Assembly (NCBI GenBank): GCA_964036275.1
Contig: OZ038434.1
Location: forward strand, 5,475,060 to 5,539,059
Reading direction: 5' to 3'
Length of the DNA stretch: 64,000 nucleotides
Source: Litoditis marina
Taxonomy: Eukaryota > Nematoda > Chromadorea > Rhabditida > Rhabditidae
A model generated the notes under the pieces. That model ran no database searches, was not told where the DNA came from, and saw only the letters and a program-made list of their open reading frames with translations. This document shows, one piece after another, positions 37,101 through 49,254 of the stretch (position 1 is the first letter of the stretch; each line of letters starts with the position of its first letter). The position numbers were made by a program, and so were the translations under genes.

Positions 37101-40100
37101 GAGGTCAACACTACCATGTCGGGTGGATCAAGTTCACTATTCAATAATGATATCTCTGACCTGTTCCAGGTTCTGTCCCTTGGAGACCCATTCGTTTCCG
37201 ACCTTGACACGGGGTCTGGTCAGGGCCTTCAGGAACTCGTCAGAGTCGATACCGTACATAGCGGCTGCCTTTTCGGCTTCTGTAACACAACAGATAAATC
37301 TTGACTTTTCGTTCTTACTACTACGATGACGAACTGTATCGGTCACTTTTGGCTGTGTAACGATTTGAAAAAAAAGTATAGTTGCATTGCCGCATTGCTG
37401 ATGAATTGCTCTGAACTAAGCTCACTACAAGAACTGTTTTTAAAAATACCGTTGTTTTCTCGAAACGCGTGAGCTTTTTTGGACAATCTCAAGATAGCCG
37501 AAACACAAAAATTTATAAATGTGAGGGGGGGGGGCGAAAGTATAACAATCTCACCGTCGGTTCCGTCAGTCTCGGCCTGTTCCTCACGAGGACGCTGCTT
37601 GAACTTCATGTTACCCATGTGCATCATGGCCGACACCAACTTGTAGCAGTCGAGTTTCTCGTCGGCGCTGAACTTCAGAATATCGAAAGCCTCGTCGGTA
37701 AGCTGGTGCTCCTCCTGAAATGAAATAAAATTGTTGCTATTCCTAGGCAACTGAAAAGTTGGTGCTCAGATTTCAAATATAAAGGTAATTTTTCTCAATC
37801 CTCGTTATTCTGAAAAAAAATATCTGAATAGTTGTTTCGGCCCAAATATTCGAATAGGAACTGGCTAGACCAGCGAGAGTTTCTGAAAGTTTTAAGCAAA
37901 CTATGACTTTTTGTAGACTAACCTTATCGTTGACTCCATCGATTTTCAACTCAGCTTGAGCAATGAACCAGTAGTCCTTGGTTGGTTTGTCCAGCATCAA
38001 GGTCTGAAACATCATAATTCATCAAGTTCAACCGCAATGAAGACTTTGTTACTATTTTCTGGAAACGTCTTTCAATGCTACCCACACCCAATACCCTATT
38101 GTAGTCTGAAAGCTGGCGGGCTCACTATCATTGTAAGCAAGGAATGAGGTAAATTGTTTATTGAAATTCTGAATGTGGAGGAAGTTTTGATTGTGAAAAC
38201 GAATGAAACGGTTAGTAGGATGTTTTCGAGATACTTGAACTGAGATTTTTCAATTAATCAATAATCAATCAACAAGTGTGTTACCCACCTTGATGAGGGT
38301 GGGGTTGTATCCGGAGAATACTTGGTAGAAGATATGGTAGCATCTCTCTCCTGGAGCCTGACGGATCACACGAGATTTCTCCAGAAGGTCTGTAATTGAA
38401 AATGATATACTCATTTCAGAGTAATGGTCAGAGTATGCTGTGCTGTAGACCCCAATGTGTGCTGGAATTCCCCGGCACCTCGCAGCCTGCATCTTCCGCT
38501 TTTTGTACGATTTCGAGAGATTTCTATCCCGGAGGGATGTAAAGTAAGGAAATGTTGTACTTCTATGTTGAAACACCCGATAATTATTGACTTTTCGCCT
38601 GTTATCTATAGGAAACCGCTATACCAAGACAGTTACAGTTACATGACTCGAAATAAAAACTGTCTTTCTTGTTTTCAGAAGAAAAAATACATTTATATGT
38701 GAAGATTTTTAGCGTTCGTTGGTTTCCCCATGGGTATCTCAATACAGTCCTCGTCGAAAAGACGGCCAGTATACTGTACATCTCAACTTATGCTGTGTGC
38801 AAACACAATTGAGAATTCACTAGAACTGGTGACTACAAACTGGTTGCGAAATATAAAAACGTACAATGCTCGATATCGCAAGAGGCGAGTCTTCCTTGCT
38901 TCGAGAAGTGAATTCTGATGAATTTTCCGAAACGAGAAGAGTTGTTGTTACGCACGGTCTTGGCGTTACCTGAAACATATACATGTGAATCTGAATATTT
39001 ATGTAATCCAATTACATAGGCTCACTTCCACTTCAGTTGGGAAGTTTGCGCTAATAGACTCAACTCATGACCTTACCTCACATACATAACTGCCGATTTT
39101 GTCCTGAGGCTGTCTCTATTTCTATGCTACAGCTCAGAAACTTTGCCAGTGGTTCAAGTGTTTATTTGCTCTTCGTAAAAAAATTCACGTGAACTTCTCA
39201 CGAGATCGGATGCTTTATTGCTGGTGACCACTAAAGTTGTTTGCAATTTGAAACTCTTTCCACTTTTGCATGGTAACCTACCGAAAGCCTCCAAGACGGG
39301 GTTGGTCTGGACAATCTGGTCCTCGAGGGTGACCTTCTTCTCGACCGGGGCGTTCTTGGCACCGAAGGTCTCCTGCTGAGAGGCACCGACGGCCGCGAAG
39401 TAGCAGATAACCTGCAAATAATAAATGTCCAGATCATGTAACTATTGTGAGGAAGAAAACTGTAGTTTGATTCAGAATTTACTATGTTGTTAGTTTTTTT
39501 TAAACCAAAAACCAGCTGTATTTTCATCCGGTATAACTAAGTATTGTGAGAAGGTGTTTTTACGTAGAAAATGCGCTAGGATAAATACATTTCTTCATTC
39601 CAAAAACTCATATTTCTCCTATAGCATGTTTTTGTTTTGTCATTCTCGTTAATATTAGGTTTACCTTCTTGGTGTTCTCAGTCTTTCCGGCTCCAGATTC
39701 TCCGGTAATGAGCATAGACTGGTTCTCGTGGTCTTGCAACATGTTTCTGTAGGCTTCGTCAGAGACAGCGAACAGATGGGGAGGCATCTCGGTTCTGAAA
39801 ATGTTATCGTTTTCCCACATATCGGTTCACTTTCTCTAGGAATGTGAAAAGCGTGAACCTGCGTAGTTGTAGGCGAAAGTACACAAGTTTCTGCCAGAAA
39901 CTAGAGAGATCTCAACTTGCCAGATGGTTTGCGAAATGTCTTGCAGTGATCATATCCATGCGAGATCACGTAAACTCTACGCATGATTCAGCTCGTGAAC
40001 ATATATCCTCAAATAACAGACGACTATTGGAGTAATACCACCCATATGGAAGAGGCATACTTTTTTCATTTCTACTGATATTCCTACACTAGAAATAAAA

Positions 40101-42342
40101 TACTTTTAAGGCTTTTGCAATTCTGCAAATGTTATTGAAAACGTGAATTATTTCCGCATTCGATTCTGACCCTCTACCACAAAGAGTGTTCCAAAATGTG
40201 TTGAGCAAAAGATATGTTCGCATTGAAAAGCAGTTATTGGAAATTTAGGATGTGTACTGTATAACTCTCAGTAGAAGTGATGTGGACTATATATCTCGCC
40301 TTCTCTTTCCCATGAACATTCTGGCGACAGAATCGGTGTAGATGGGAAGTCTCTTGTAGGGGTTGATCACAACACAGAAAAGACCGGAGTAGGTCTGGAA
40401 TATTCAATTTCAAATGTTATTCCTTGTAATCCGCTAAAAACTCTAATTTATGTTGGTTTTTTTGTAGGTTGGACCTTTCTGGGGGTGCAGATCAATTGAC
40501 TTTCCAAAAACTTGTCAGCAATACTGGTTACTCGTACTCAAAAGTTGAACGGTACGGTACTCTCGTTTCTCCTCAGTGAGTTTCTCTATGTACTATGTTT
40601 TGGATTCTTTCTCCGAGCGGCTCCAGTCTAACTTAGGTTGATGGTAAGCTTAATGACCCATCAAAAACTATATTTATTCGAGTGATACCCCATAGTTTGA
40701 GTCACCTAGCCACTTTTGCCCTTTAATCCCTTCCTTCATTCATTCTTCACTTTCTCGGAAACATCCGCGGTATCTCGTATTTGCCATGGAAGCCCAGCTC
40801 CCCCTATCCAAACACCGCGCACTTCACTTTGAGGGGAGATGTTGTAATATCGCGCATTGGGCGCACTAAACGTCTGCGCAAAAATATTAAACAAGCCCAG
40901 GAACTGCTTTCAGGTACAAAAACATTTTTATACTACTGTAAGTTGAATAAATACGTCAAACTAGCGAGAGATTGCTTTCACTTTTAAGAGATGATTCCAA
41001 CGAAGTTGTCATGGCACCAAACTAATCAAATCAGAAAATACAGTTGCTTTCACTTTTGAACGTCCTCGTTATGCTAGTCCTGGACCCGATGCATACTTTT
41101 AACAATGTATGTGATAATGTGTTATCAGTACGCACGTTCATCTCAGAACTTACGTAGAAGTAAAACGTTTGCGTATAGTTATTGAAACGAGCCTTCGTCT
41201 TATTTTCTGTTAAACTAATTCGCCCAGAATAAAAAGTGACGAACATAGATGAGCATAGCGGCGTAACGAGCTCTCAGATTCCAGAGGACAGAGGCGTCGT
41301 TGAGGAAAGACAGATTGGACATGTCCTCAGTCTTCTCAAACTTGGGGGGATTCATCTCCTGCACCTGGTCCGCTTTGAACGTTTTCTAAAAAATAGAATA
41401 TTAATTTTTTTTAAATTAATTAAATTAAAAATAAGTGATATGATATGATGCATATTCGGCACGAAAAACTAATTACAGGCAAAATATATATTCACTAATG
41501 AAGTTTCAACTTGCGATTCCACTAGTGAACCTGGCTGCGAACCTATTCGCCAAGTTTTCTGTTCACTTACTAAGAACCCTGCAAACCTACTCACGAAACT
41601 TCCAGAAACTCTACTGGTATCTCTGTGAATCTTATAAAGATCCCTGTGAGTTCACTAGTAAGTACCCCCGTGATCTACCTCGCTTCCCATTCCCAAGTCG
41701 ACGACGACTTTGTCTCCGTCGCGGCTCTTGATGAGTCCCTCCTTGTAGCCATCCTCCGCATCAGGAACCCACACGTTCTTTTTCGGATCGTACTTTTTCG
41801 ATTGGTCCTAGAAATATAAAGAATGAACAACAGTACAAAATTAAATGTATGGATCAATAAAAATCCATGCTTGTCTAAGCCGTCATGAACTTTGTGGTTG
41901 GTGGATTCTGTCGTCGTTATATAATCCATTGAACGATTCATACGTTTTTCAAAGTTCATACAACACTAGATTGAGACTAACTGGTGGAAGATTCAAACGA
42001 GTTAAAATCATGAAACCATATGGATTCGAAAATTCACTTTGGTTTTGTTTCAACATTGGATACTTCAACTTCAAAACAATGATGGCTGTCGCGTAAGCTT
42101 AGTAACAATACAAGCCATCAAAATATGTTACAGTTGAAAATTTTCAGAACAGCATTGTAAAGGTGGTGAATCACGAAAAATATGAGAAACTGTACACAGT
42201 TCGATCACAGGATCCAAACTTGTATACTGTAACTATCAAGACAAAAACCAAAAAATACTATACAAGGGTAAATGGTAACCTCGAGCATCTGCTCTCTGCT
42301 GCGACGCAGGTACTGCCATCCGGGGTCGTTTTCGTAGTCCAT
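22117..42342 (-). CDS. Muscle myosin heavy chain (conventional myosin II, UNC-54/MYO class)
   Basis: 46 exons keep the frame from ATG to TAG, 1941 aa; C. elegans UNC-54 is similar in length. Myosin II is the thick-filament actin motor. The N-terminus [15 protein letters not shown] resembles UNC-54. Motor: P-loop GESGAGKT 174-181, switch [11 protein letters not shown] from 237, switch II DIAGFE 461-466, loop 2 [13 protein letters not shown] ~639-651, reactive cysteines 702 and 712. A lever arm follows, then from P848 a coiled-coil rod of ~1090 residues ending ...[13 protein letters not shown]. Exons 5'-3': 42342-42280, 41807-41679, 41385-41245, 40394-40300, 39794-39665, 39411-39282, 38969-38865, 38389-38289, 38003-37923, 37714-37555, 37279-37161, 36907-36755, 36399-36229, 35976-35836, 35485-35293, 34973-34821, 34578-34488, 34353-34275, 33999-33907, 33721-33626, 33502-33392, 32987-32889, 32640-32548, 32339-32172, 31892-31747, 31330-31192, 30844-30746, 30530-30402, 30215-30093, 29814-29641, 29420-29336, 29093-28984, 28714-28535, 28298-28090, 27776-27659, 26551-26405, 25983-25870, 25633-25478, 25231-25095, 24766-24695, 24343-24265, 24015-23884, 23530-23372, 23086-22901, 22591-22496, 22257-22117. 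Intron 4 has a GC donor. Which of unc-54, myo-1, myo-2 or myo-3 it matches is not decided. Confidence 0.98.
22678..22810 (+). mobile_element. CACGTGA MITE, copy g, in myosin intron 44
   Basis: Opens TATACTGTTAGTCAATCGCA, contains GTGCACGATGCCTCAGTAGA and ends AATTACTTCTGATAC. Confidence 0.8.
24060..24230. repeat. CT-rich low-complexity tract in myosin intron 41
   Basis: Interrupted CTCT/TTTCT runs. Similar but shorter tracts lie at 33540-33617 (intron 20) and 43537-43690. The open frame across this one encodes only Ser/Leu/Phe-rich sequence. Confidence 0.7.
26603..27175. mobile_element. Minisatellite-filled element with TIRs and 6-bp target duplication, myosin intron 35
   Basis: The element spans 26609-27169. 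It starts CTAGGGTTGTTAA, ends with the exact inverse TTAACAACCCTAG and is flanked by the direct repeat TCTGTA (26603-26608 and 27170-27175). The interior is almost wholly CTCGAAAA-type repeats with AATTTC interruptions, and a palindromic module AACTCGAAAATTTTCGAGTT occurs twice (~26657 and ~26923). Terminal inverted repeats plus target duplication indicate transposition, followed or preceded by repeat expansion. The Lys/Arg/Ser/Phe-rich frames through it are artefacts. Confidence 0.85.
27176..27440 (+). mobile_element. tRNA-derived composite SINE, myosin intron 35
   Basis: Modules in order: 5' part (CAACGGAAAGGCGGGCGGGT, then ACTGTGTATCTCA and GCTGTGTACGCACACATGTC); tRNA-like part 27281-27351 with perfect A box TAGCGTAGTGG and B box GGTTCGATTCC; tail AAATTTGGCA followed by TGTTTGTAGTTTGACCCC. 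It abuts the target duplication of the minisatellite element. The last motif recurs without the tRNA part near 19110, 24910 and 61430. Confidence 0.75.
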
Positions 42343-42356
42343 GGCGACTTTCTCAA
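42343..42356 (-). promoter_or_regulatory. Probable trans-splice acceptor before the myosin start codon
   Basis: On the minus strand TTGTCTTCAG ends at 42357 and leaves a 14-nt leader TTGAGAAAGTCGCC before the ATG, in GCCATGG context. No upstream coding exon joins here, so it is a spliced-leader acceptor or the end of a 5'UTR intron. It supports the chosen start. Confidence 0.6.
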
Positions 42357-42399
42357 CTGAAGACAACAGGAGGATGAATGCAAGTTGCAATTCGGATGG

Positions 42400-42499
42400 A
42401 GGCGGGCCCTACCGGACGAGATTAACCAATCAGCGACGAGCTGCCCACGGAGGGCGGAGTCGGCCAATCAGAGCCGGCGAGTAGGCGATGCGCTTTGTT

Positions 42500-42500
<1 letters not shown>
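42400..42500 (-). promoter_or_regulatory. GC-rich proximal region with two CCAAT boxes upstream of myosin
   Basis: ACCAATCAG (CCAAT at 42426-42430) and GCCAATCAG (CCAAT at 42464-42468) lie 38 bp apart in a locally GC-rich patch 60-160 bp upstream of the myosin ATG. Both match the NF-Y consensus RRCCAATSR. A promoter role is inferred from position and motif only. Confidence 0.45.
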
Positions 42501-44260
<1,760 letters not shown>

Positions 44261-47200
44261 CTAGAACTCTGAGATGCGACTTTCTTCGTCCTCATCTTCC
44301 AGGGACATTGCCTTGTTCTCGTGAGAGGACGGGTTGACGAGATGAATGACCTCGGGCGGGAGACAGGCACGGTACAACTGTAATGGATAGTAGTGAAATA
44401 CTATGAAAGTTTTGATTCTATACGAGAAAACTACTGTGTTGAAACTTTGAATACTTCACGACTTTATATTACATCTGCAGGGGTATAATCATTCCCCATG
44501 AGAACAATATAAAAACCAATCAAGTCCATGCTGTATTTTGATGTCCTTTACTGATCAAAACACGTAAGTTTGACTGAAATGCATTGGAATCAAACCTACC
44601 CGATAGATTTGATTGGTCAGGTTGTTTGTGTGCGTGAATCAAAGTACAGCTGGTGACCAAATGTATGTTGTAGTTTGATCTTTGAACAGAGCGCAGTTGT
44701 TGAATTATGCCTACACTATAGCGCAATGAAACAAATAAAACCGCGCCTTGGAAAAAGGCAGTGTCTTTTTGTGAAAAAAGGGCATTTTCTATGTAAACTT
44801 CATAACTCACGAGATACGCTGCCATTGTGAATACAATTAGTCCTGCCAAGACCCCGCCGACGATAATTGGCACCGGGTCCGTCGTGTGTTGGTCCGTGGC
44901 GCACGTTTCCTCTAAAAAAAACTATCGTTTACCAGAAAACGTCACTTAAACTTGTCTCCTACTCAGTGATTTGATTTTGTGTTTTTCATATCTGAAGGAA
45001 CGGATACAGACACGTGAAAAAACTTTTCAGGCTCTGATGTGTATGAGGTAATGGTGGGTACTGGGTAAACATAGTCAGCGGAACATTTTCAGATAGAACT
45101 TTGATTCGAACAGTTTTTCCTCGTTTTGCGGTAAAAAATGAAAAAAATCTCTCCATTTTTGGTTAGGTAAAATGTTTGGAGGACAACTTGTGAAGCCATG
45201 AAGAATGCTTAAGTTTCTATAATGGAAAGTAACCCACTACTGCCAAATGGAGTTATGCTGTTTTGACGAGCGGTCATGTAGGCTTGCACCTGCAGCTGAG
45301 AGAGTACCATTCTGGAAAGAAAACCACAGTCAATCAACACTTCTATCTCATCACAATTTTATTACGTGAAAAAATGTGAATTACATGTCACCACGGATTT
45401 CACTTAAATCATAAACCAAGCCAAATTCATCGAGGTCGAAGATGTCGCTCACGAATACTTGTTTGAAAAAACAAGTGCATTATATTAAGCACAATGCTTA
45501 TAGCAGCACGAACTATTGCTAGCGGAAACGGTACCGTATAAGGTACAACCAACTTCCACTAAATGAGAACAAAGCCCTTCGGCCGCCAGGTATTTCGGGG
45601 AACTGTATGAGAAGAGAAAGAGCGTGTGTTTAAGGAGACGCAGGCTGACATAGAAGAGTCTGGATGCCCCAGAATGAGATTTTTGACATTTTGTTCTGAC
45701 AATGAATTCTCACGTGGCTCTAGGTCCTTCTGATTCATCGTCGTTGATGATGTACTTCTGTTTGGACGGACAGTAGTACGAGTCCTCCATGTGGGCGAAG
45801 ATATTATCCGCTAGAACATCAGAGTCGCCCAGGTGTACCGCGAAGCTGTACGTGTGAACTGGTACTGAAAACACATTCAAACTGAAACTTTTAAATCAAA
45901 AGTTTTATAGTTCTGATCATTACTACAAAACTCATGCGGCGCCGATGATGTTTCCAATAAAAGAGAGAAATATGATTATTTTCCAAAACGATTCTCCGCT
46001 CACATGGGACGAGGGTTAACAACCACATACGAAAGTTTAAATATTGGAATCAAAACGTGGGACGTGGCACGCGGCCGACGTCTCACATCAACTCACGAGG
46101 ATGTTACTAGAAAGAACTGTGACATGTATGATGATCACTGCCTCAAAACGAAGCGACGTGAGTAGATATAAAAAGCTATGTATCGAAGTGGAAATGGCGG
46201 AAATCATACCTGATGGTTTGGGAAATTTGCTTGGATATGACGTGTAGTTGGCAGTTATATTCACTTGGTAAAGGGCCCATTGGTCCCTCGTTTGAAATCT
46301 CTCGTCGGTTGAAAACGCAAATCTGACATTCCAACCAGGCATCTAGAATAGAAAAGAGCGACATGTCATATTTTAGTGAAGCGAAGGTCACTTTGAATCA
46401 ACATCGACTGATTTTCATTTTTTGGTAAGGGTTACTGGGCAGATCTGAACTTTTGACCAATAAAAGGCGGGAAAACAATCAAAATTAGGTATGGTACTAC
46501 TAACGGTGTGAACATGTTCCCCACGCTGTAGTCCATATCATTTCTACAACTCTCGCAGTTAATTACTGATTTCCATGAGTGTCAGTTCTATGAAAAATAG
46601 AAGTATTCGCGACCAAGTTTTGTAACTGAGAATCAGAATCAATTTCAAAATCTTTGAACTTTCCTATAACAATTTCGTAATTACAACGTACTGGAAGTTT
46701 TGAATTATACTGTAAATGTCTCATTGGGAATAAAATGAACTGGAAAACGCCGAAAATCGTTGATGTTACCGAATTCCAAAGTGAACTCATATTACATAAT
46801 AATTATAATATTGTTTTCATTTTTCTATATTAAACCCACATGATCGAAGTCAATCTGCATGACCTGACTGCTGACGAGATTCCGTCCAACCGAAGAGAGT
46901 GTCAGACAGCTAGACTGTGCCGTGTTCACAGAAGACGAACCTGGTATAGTCACCTCGCCGTCTGTCTGGAAAACATTGCATAATCAATGCACAATTAACT
47001 CTATATCATTATTTATATTCTATTTCCACTATGTAACATTGTGATGTAGCGAATACAACTTGAAACTTGAAACTTGATTGACCAGAGGTCGTAGCATCCT
47101 GAATTTATCCCAACCTGCGCCTCTTCGAACCTACGCTATTTCGTTGTCGCCGGGTATCTGGTAGAATAGTGGGCCCGGCGAGAAACGCAGAATGAGGTCG

Positions 47201-48279
47201 GGAAACCGGCTTTTCCCACAATAAGCCACTTTGCGCAAGCAATGTGAAAAATTAGCCATTAAGGTTTCTTTTTTCTTTTTTTTCTCGCTTTTTTTTCGTT
47301 GCAAATGCGCAAATTTCATTGAAAAACTATCTTGTACAGGACAAAATGCAAGCAAGAAAAAGAACCCGATATTTTGGGTAACAGCAACTGTTCACAGTCA
47401 AAGTATAGTGTTAGTCAATTGCACAGTCACGTAGAACGTGGTAAACACGGCAGAACTCAGAGACATGCAATGAGAAAGTGCACGATAGTTCATTAGAACG
47501 CTAACTTTACCTAACTTTTCATTTTACTTCTAGTATAAACCTTGGCAGTACGTACACACAATCCATATGAAAGTACTTACTGCCGCCTCAGTACTATCCT
47601 CTTGGTAGTAGGTCAGCTCGAGATCGATTTCACCGTATAAAACAACACATGGCTCACCCGAGTTGGCATCGATGAGCTGAAAGTGAAAATGAACACACTT
47701 ACAAATAGTCAGCTCATAATTACCTCAATTTGTATTTAGTTTTTCTAATTCTCGAGAAACAAAGTAGGGCAGTCATGAGAAAAGGAAGTTACCTCCCATT
47801 TTCCTCTCGTGCTGGTTCCACTTGATGCGCCAGAACAGATATCGACCAAAATCACTGAAAGTCGATAAATTTCCTTACAAAACTACAGAAAAATCTCTGG
47901 CTTATTTTATAATTACTCCAATCCTATGAATAATCCTTCAACTGCATTCACTTCAACACAAGTCGTGTTTTTCTACACCTCTCTGTAGCTGTGCTATGAA
48001 ATAAAAATTCAGATACGGAAAAATATCTTTGTTACTTTGTCATGTGTCGAACCTTTGGGATATGAAACGAAAAAGCAAAGGTTTCCGCTGCTCAGTATAT
48101 TGTCGTAAAATGGTCATTAAAATATTAGATAAGAAAATCGGCCACGTTACGCTATAAGGGAGGAATATATCAACGTCAAAAACTAATTTTACAGGAAAAA
48201 TGCCACAGTTTTAATGAAATAAACAATAAAAAATAGCAATTTATAGAAACTCACGGACGATAAATAGCCCTTTTATCAT
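44261..48279 (-). CDS. LAMP-family type I membrane protein, UNC-46/LAMP5-like
   Basis: Nine exons keep the frame from ATG to TAG (293 aa): 48279-48255, 47854-47793, 47676-47581, 46965-46840, 46342-46210, 45864-45714, 45311-45241, 44911-44811, 44377-44261. A short signal peptide (MIKGLFIVLILVDICSG) precedes a luminal domain with four cysteines in GEPC, SSCL, YYCP and ETCA contexts, the LAMP two-disulfide pattern, and sequons NIT and NYT. The end of the domain, LQVQAYM...FGKETCATDQ, followed by the membrane segment PIIVGGVLAGLIVFTMAAYL (~236-256), is the LAMP signature. The 37-residue tail ends DEDEESRISEF and lacks the GYXX-hydrophobic lysosomal signal of classical LAMPs. LAMP proteins act in lysosomes; UNC-46/LAMP5 sorts the vesicular GABA transporter. 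The missing signal and the length favour the UNC-46/LAMP5 branch, but I have not aligned them. Confidence 0.85.
47403..47537 (+). mobile_element. CACGTGA MITE, copy h, in intron 3 of the LAMP-family gene
   Basis: Opens TATAGTGTTAGTCAATTGCA, contains GGCAGAACTCAGAGACATGC and ends TTTTACTTCTAGTATA. Confidence 0.8.
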
Positions 48280-49150
48280 ATTTTCATATCAGAACGTAGT
48301 AAAACAAACACAGTTCCGTGGCACCAATGTTTCGATTTTATCTGAAATTACAGAATCTTGAACAAATCGGTTTCAACTGTTTCGATTCTCTTGATCAATT
48401 TATGTTAGGATGGAAAAGGTGAAAAATATGTTCCGATTCTTTCATTTTTGACAGAGCACCGCCATATTTTTACATGGTTTTTTTCACTACATGGTTTTTT
48501 TCACTCATTCTTTCATTTACTACTTGGTATAATTATTGTACAATTTTGAAATGCCCAGCGTCAATCCACAACATTCGTAAATCTGTTACACAATAAAATG
48601 CACCTCAAACAATATTTGAGAAGGCAGAAGAACAACTGAACCATAACAAAATGAAACATCATTCGAATGAACGTAACACAATACTACGATAATGATAGGA
48701 GAATACCACTAAACCGGGACGAGCACTGTGTAAAAACGTTCTCAAAGCTTCAATTGAGTATTCAAGTTCATAGTGGTTTATTTGTTACACATTTTGCAAT
48801 AATTATCCTAATCAACAACATAATCACTACTAAACTACTGAGCTCTCCGCTAATAAACGGCAAATGTACAAACTCAAACTCTGAAACTTTGAAAAAGTTT
48901 TCAGATAGCAAATTTTCATACAAGAAAACATAAATTGCAATTCTATAAGTTTGATCTTAACACAATCCACTAGTTGCTTAGTATCAAATTTTTCTAATAT
49001 GGGAGCAAACAGTGATTGAAGTCTCCGGTTAGCGGTGTAGTCAGAGTGTGGCCATGCTGCAGAGAGAAATAGATAAGAACCCACGTCTCTCTCTCCAAGA
49101 TAGACACCGCATCGGGAATGCTCACTGGGATTCGAAAATCGCAAGTAAAA

Positions 49151-49254
49151 CTGCACTAGAAGTTCATTGAATAGTCACGTAAAGTTAACATTCTAATGAG
49201 GCATCGTGCACTTTGTCATTGCACGTTTCTGAGTTCTGCTGTTGACTAACAGTA
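49151..49254 (-). mobile_element. CACGTGA MITE, copy i
   Basis: Opens CACTAGAAGTTCATTGAATA and ends GTTGACTAACAGTAAC; slightly shortened, lacking the ACATGTTTCACGTGA stretch. Confidence 0.75.

Noticed and set aside
40781..40987. 68-aa plus-strand frame in myosin intron 3
   Set aside because: No family resemblance, isolated, and within a confirmed intron.
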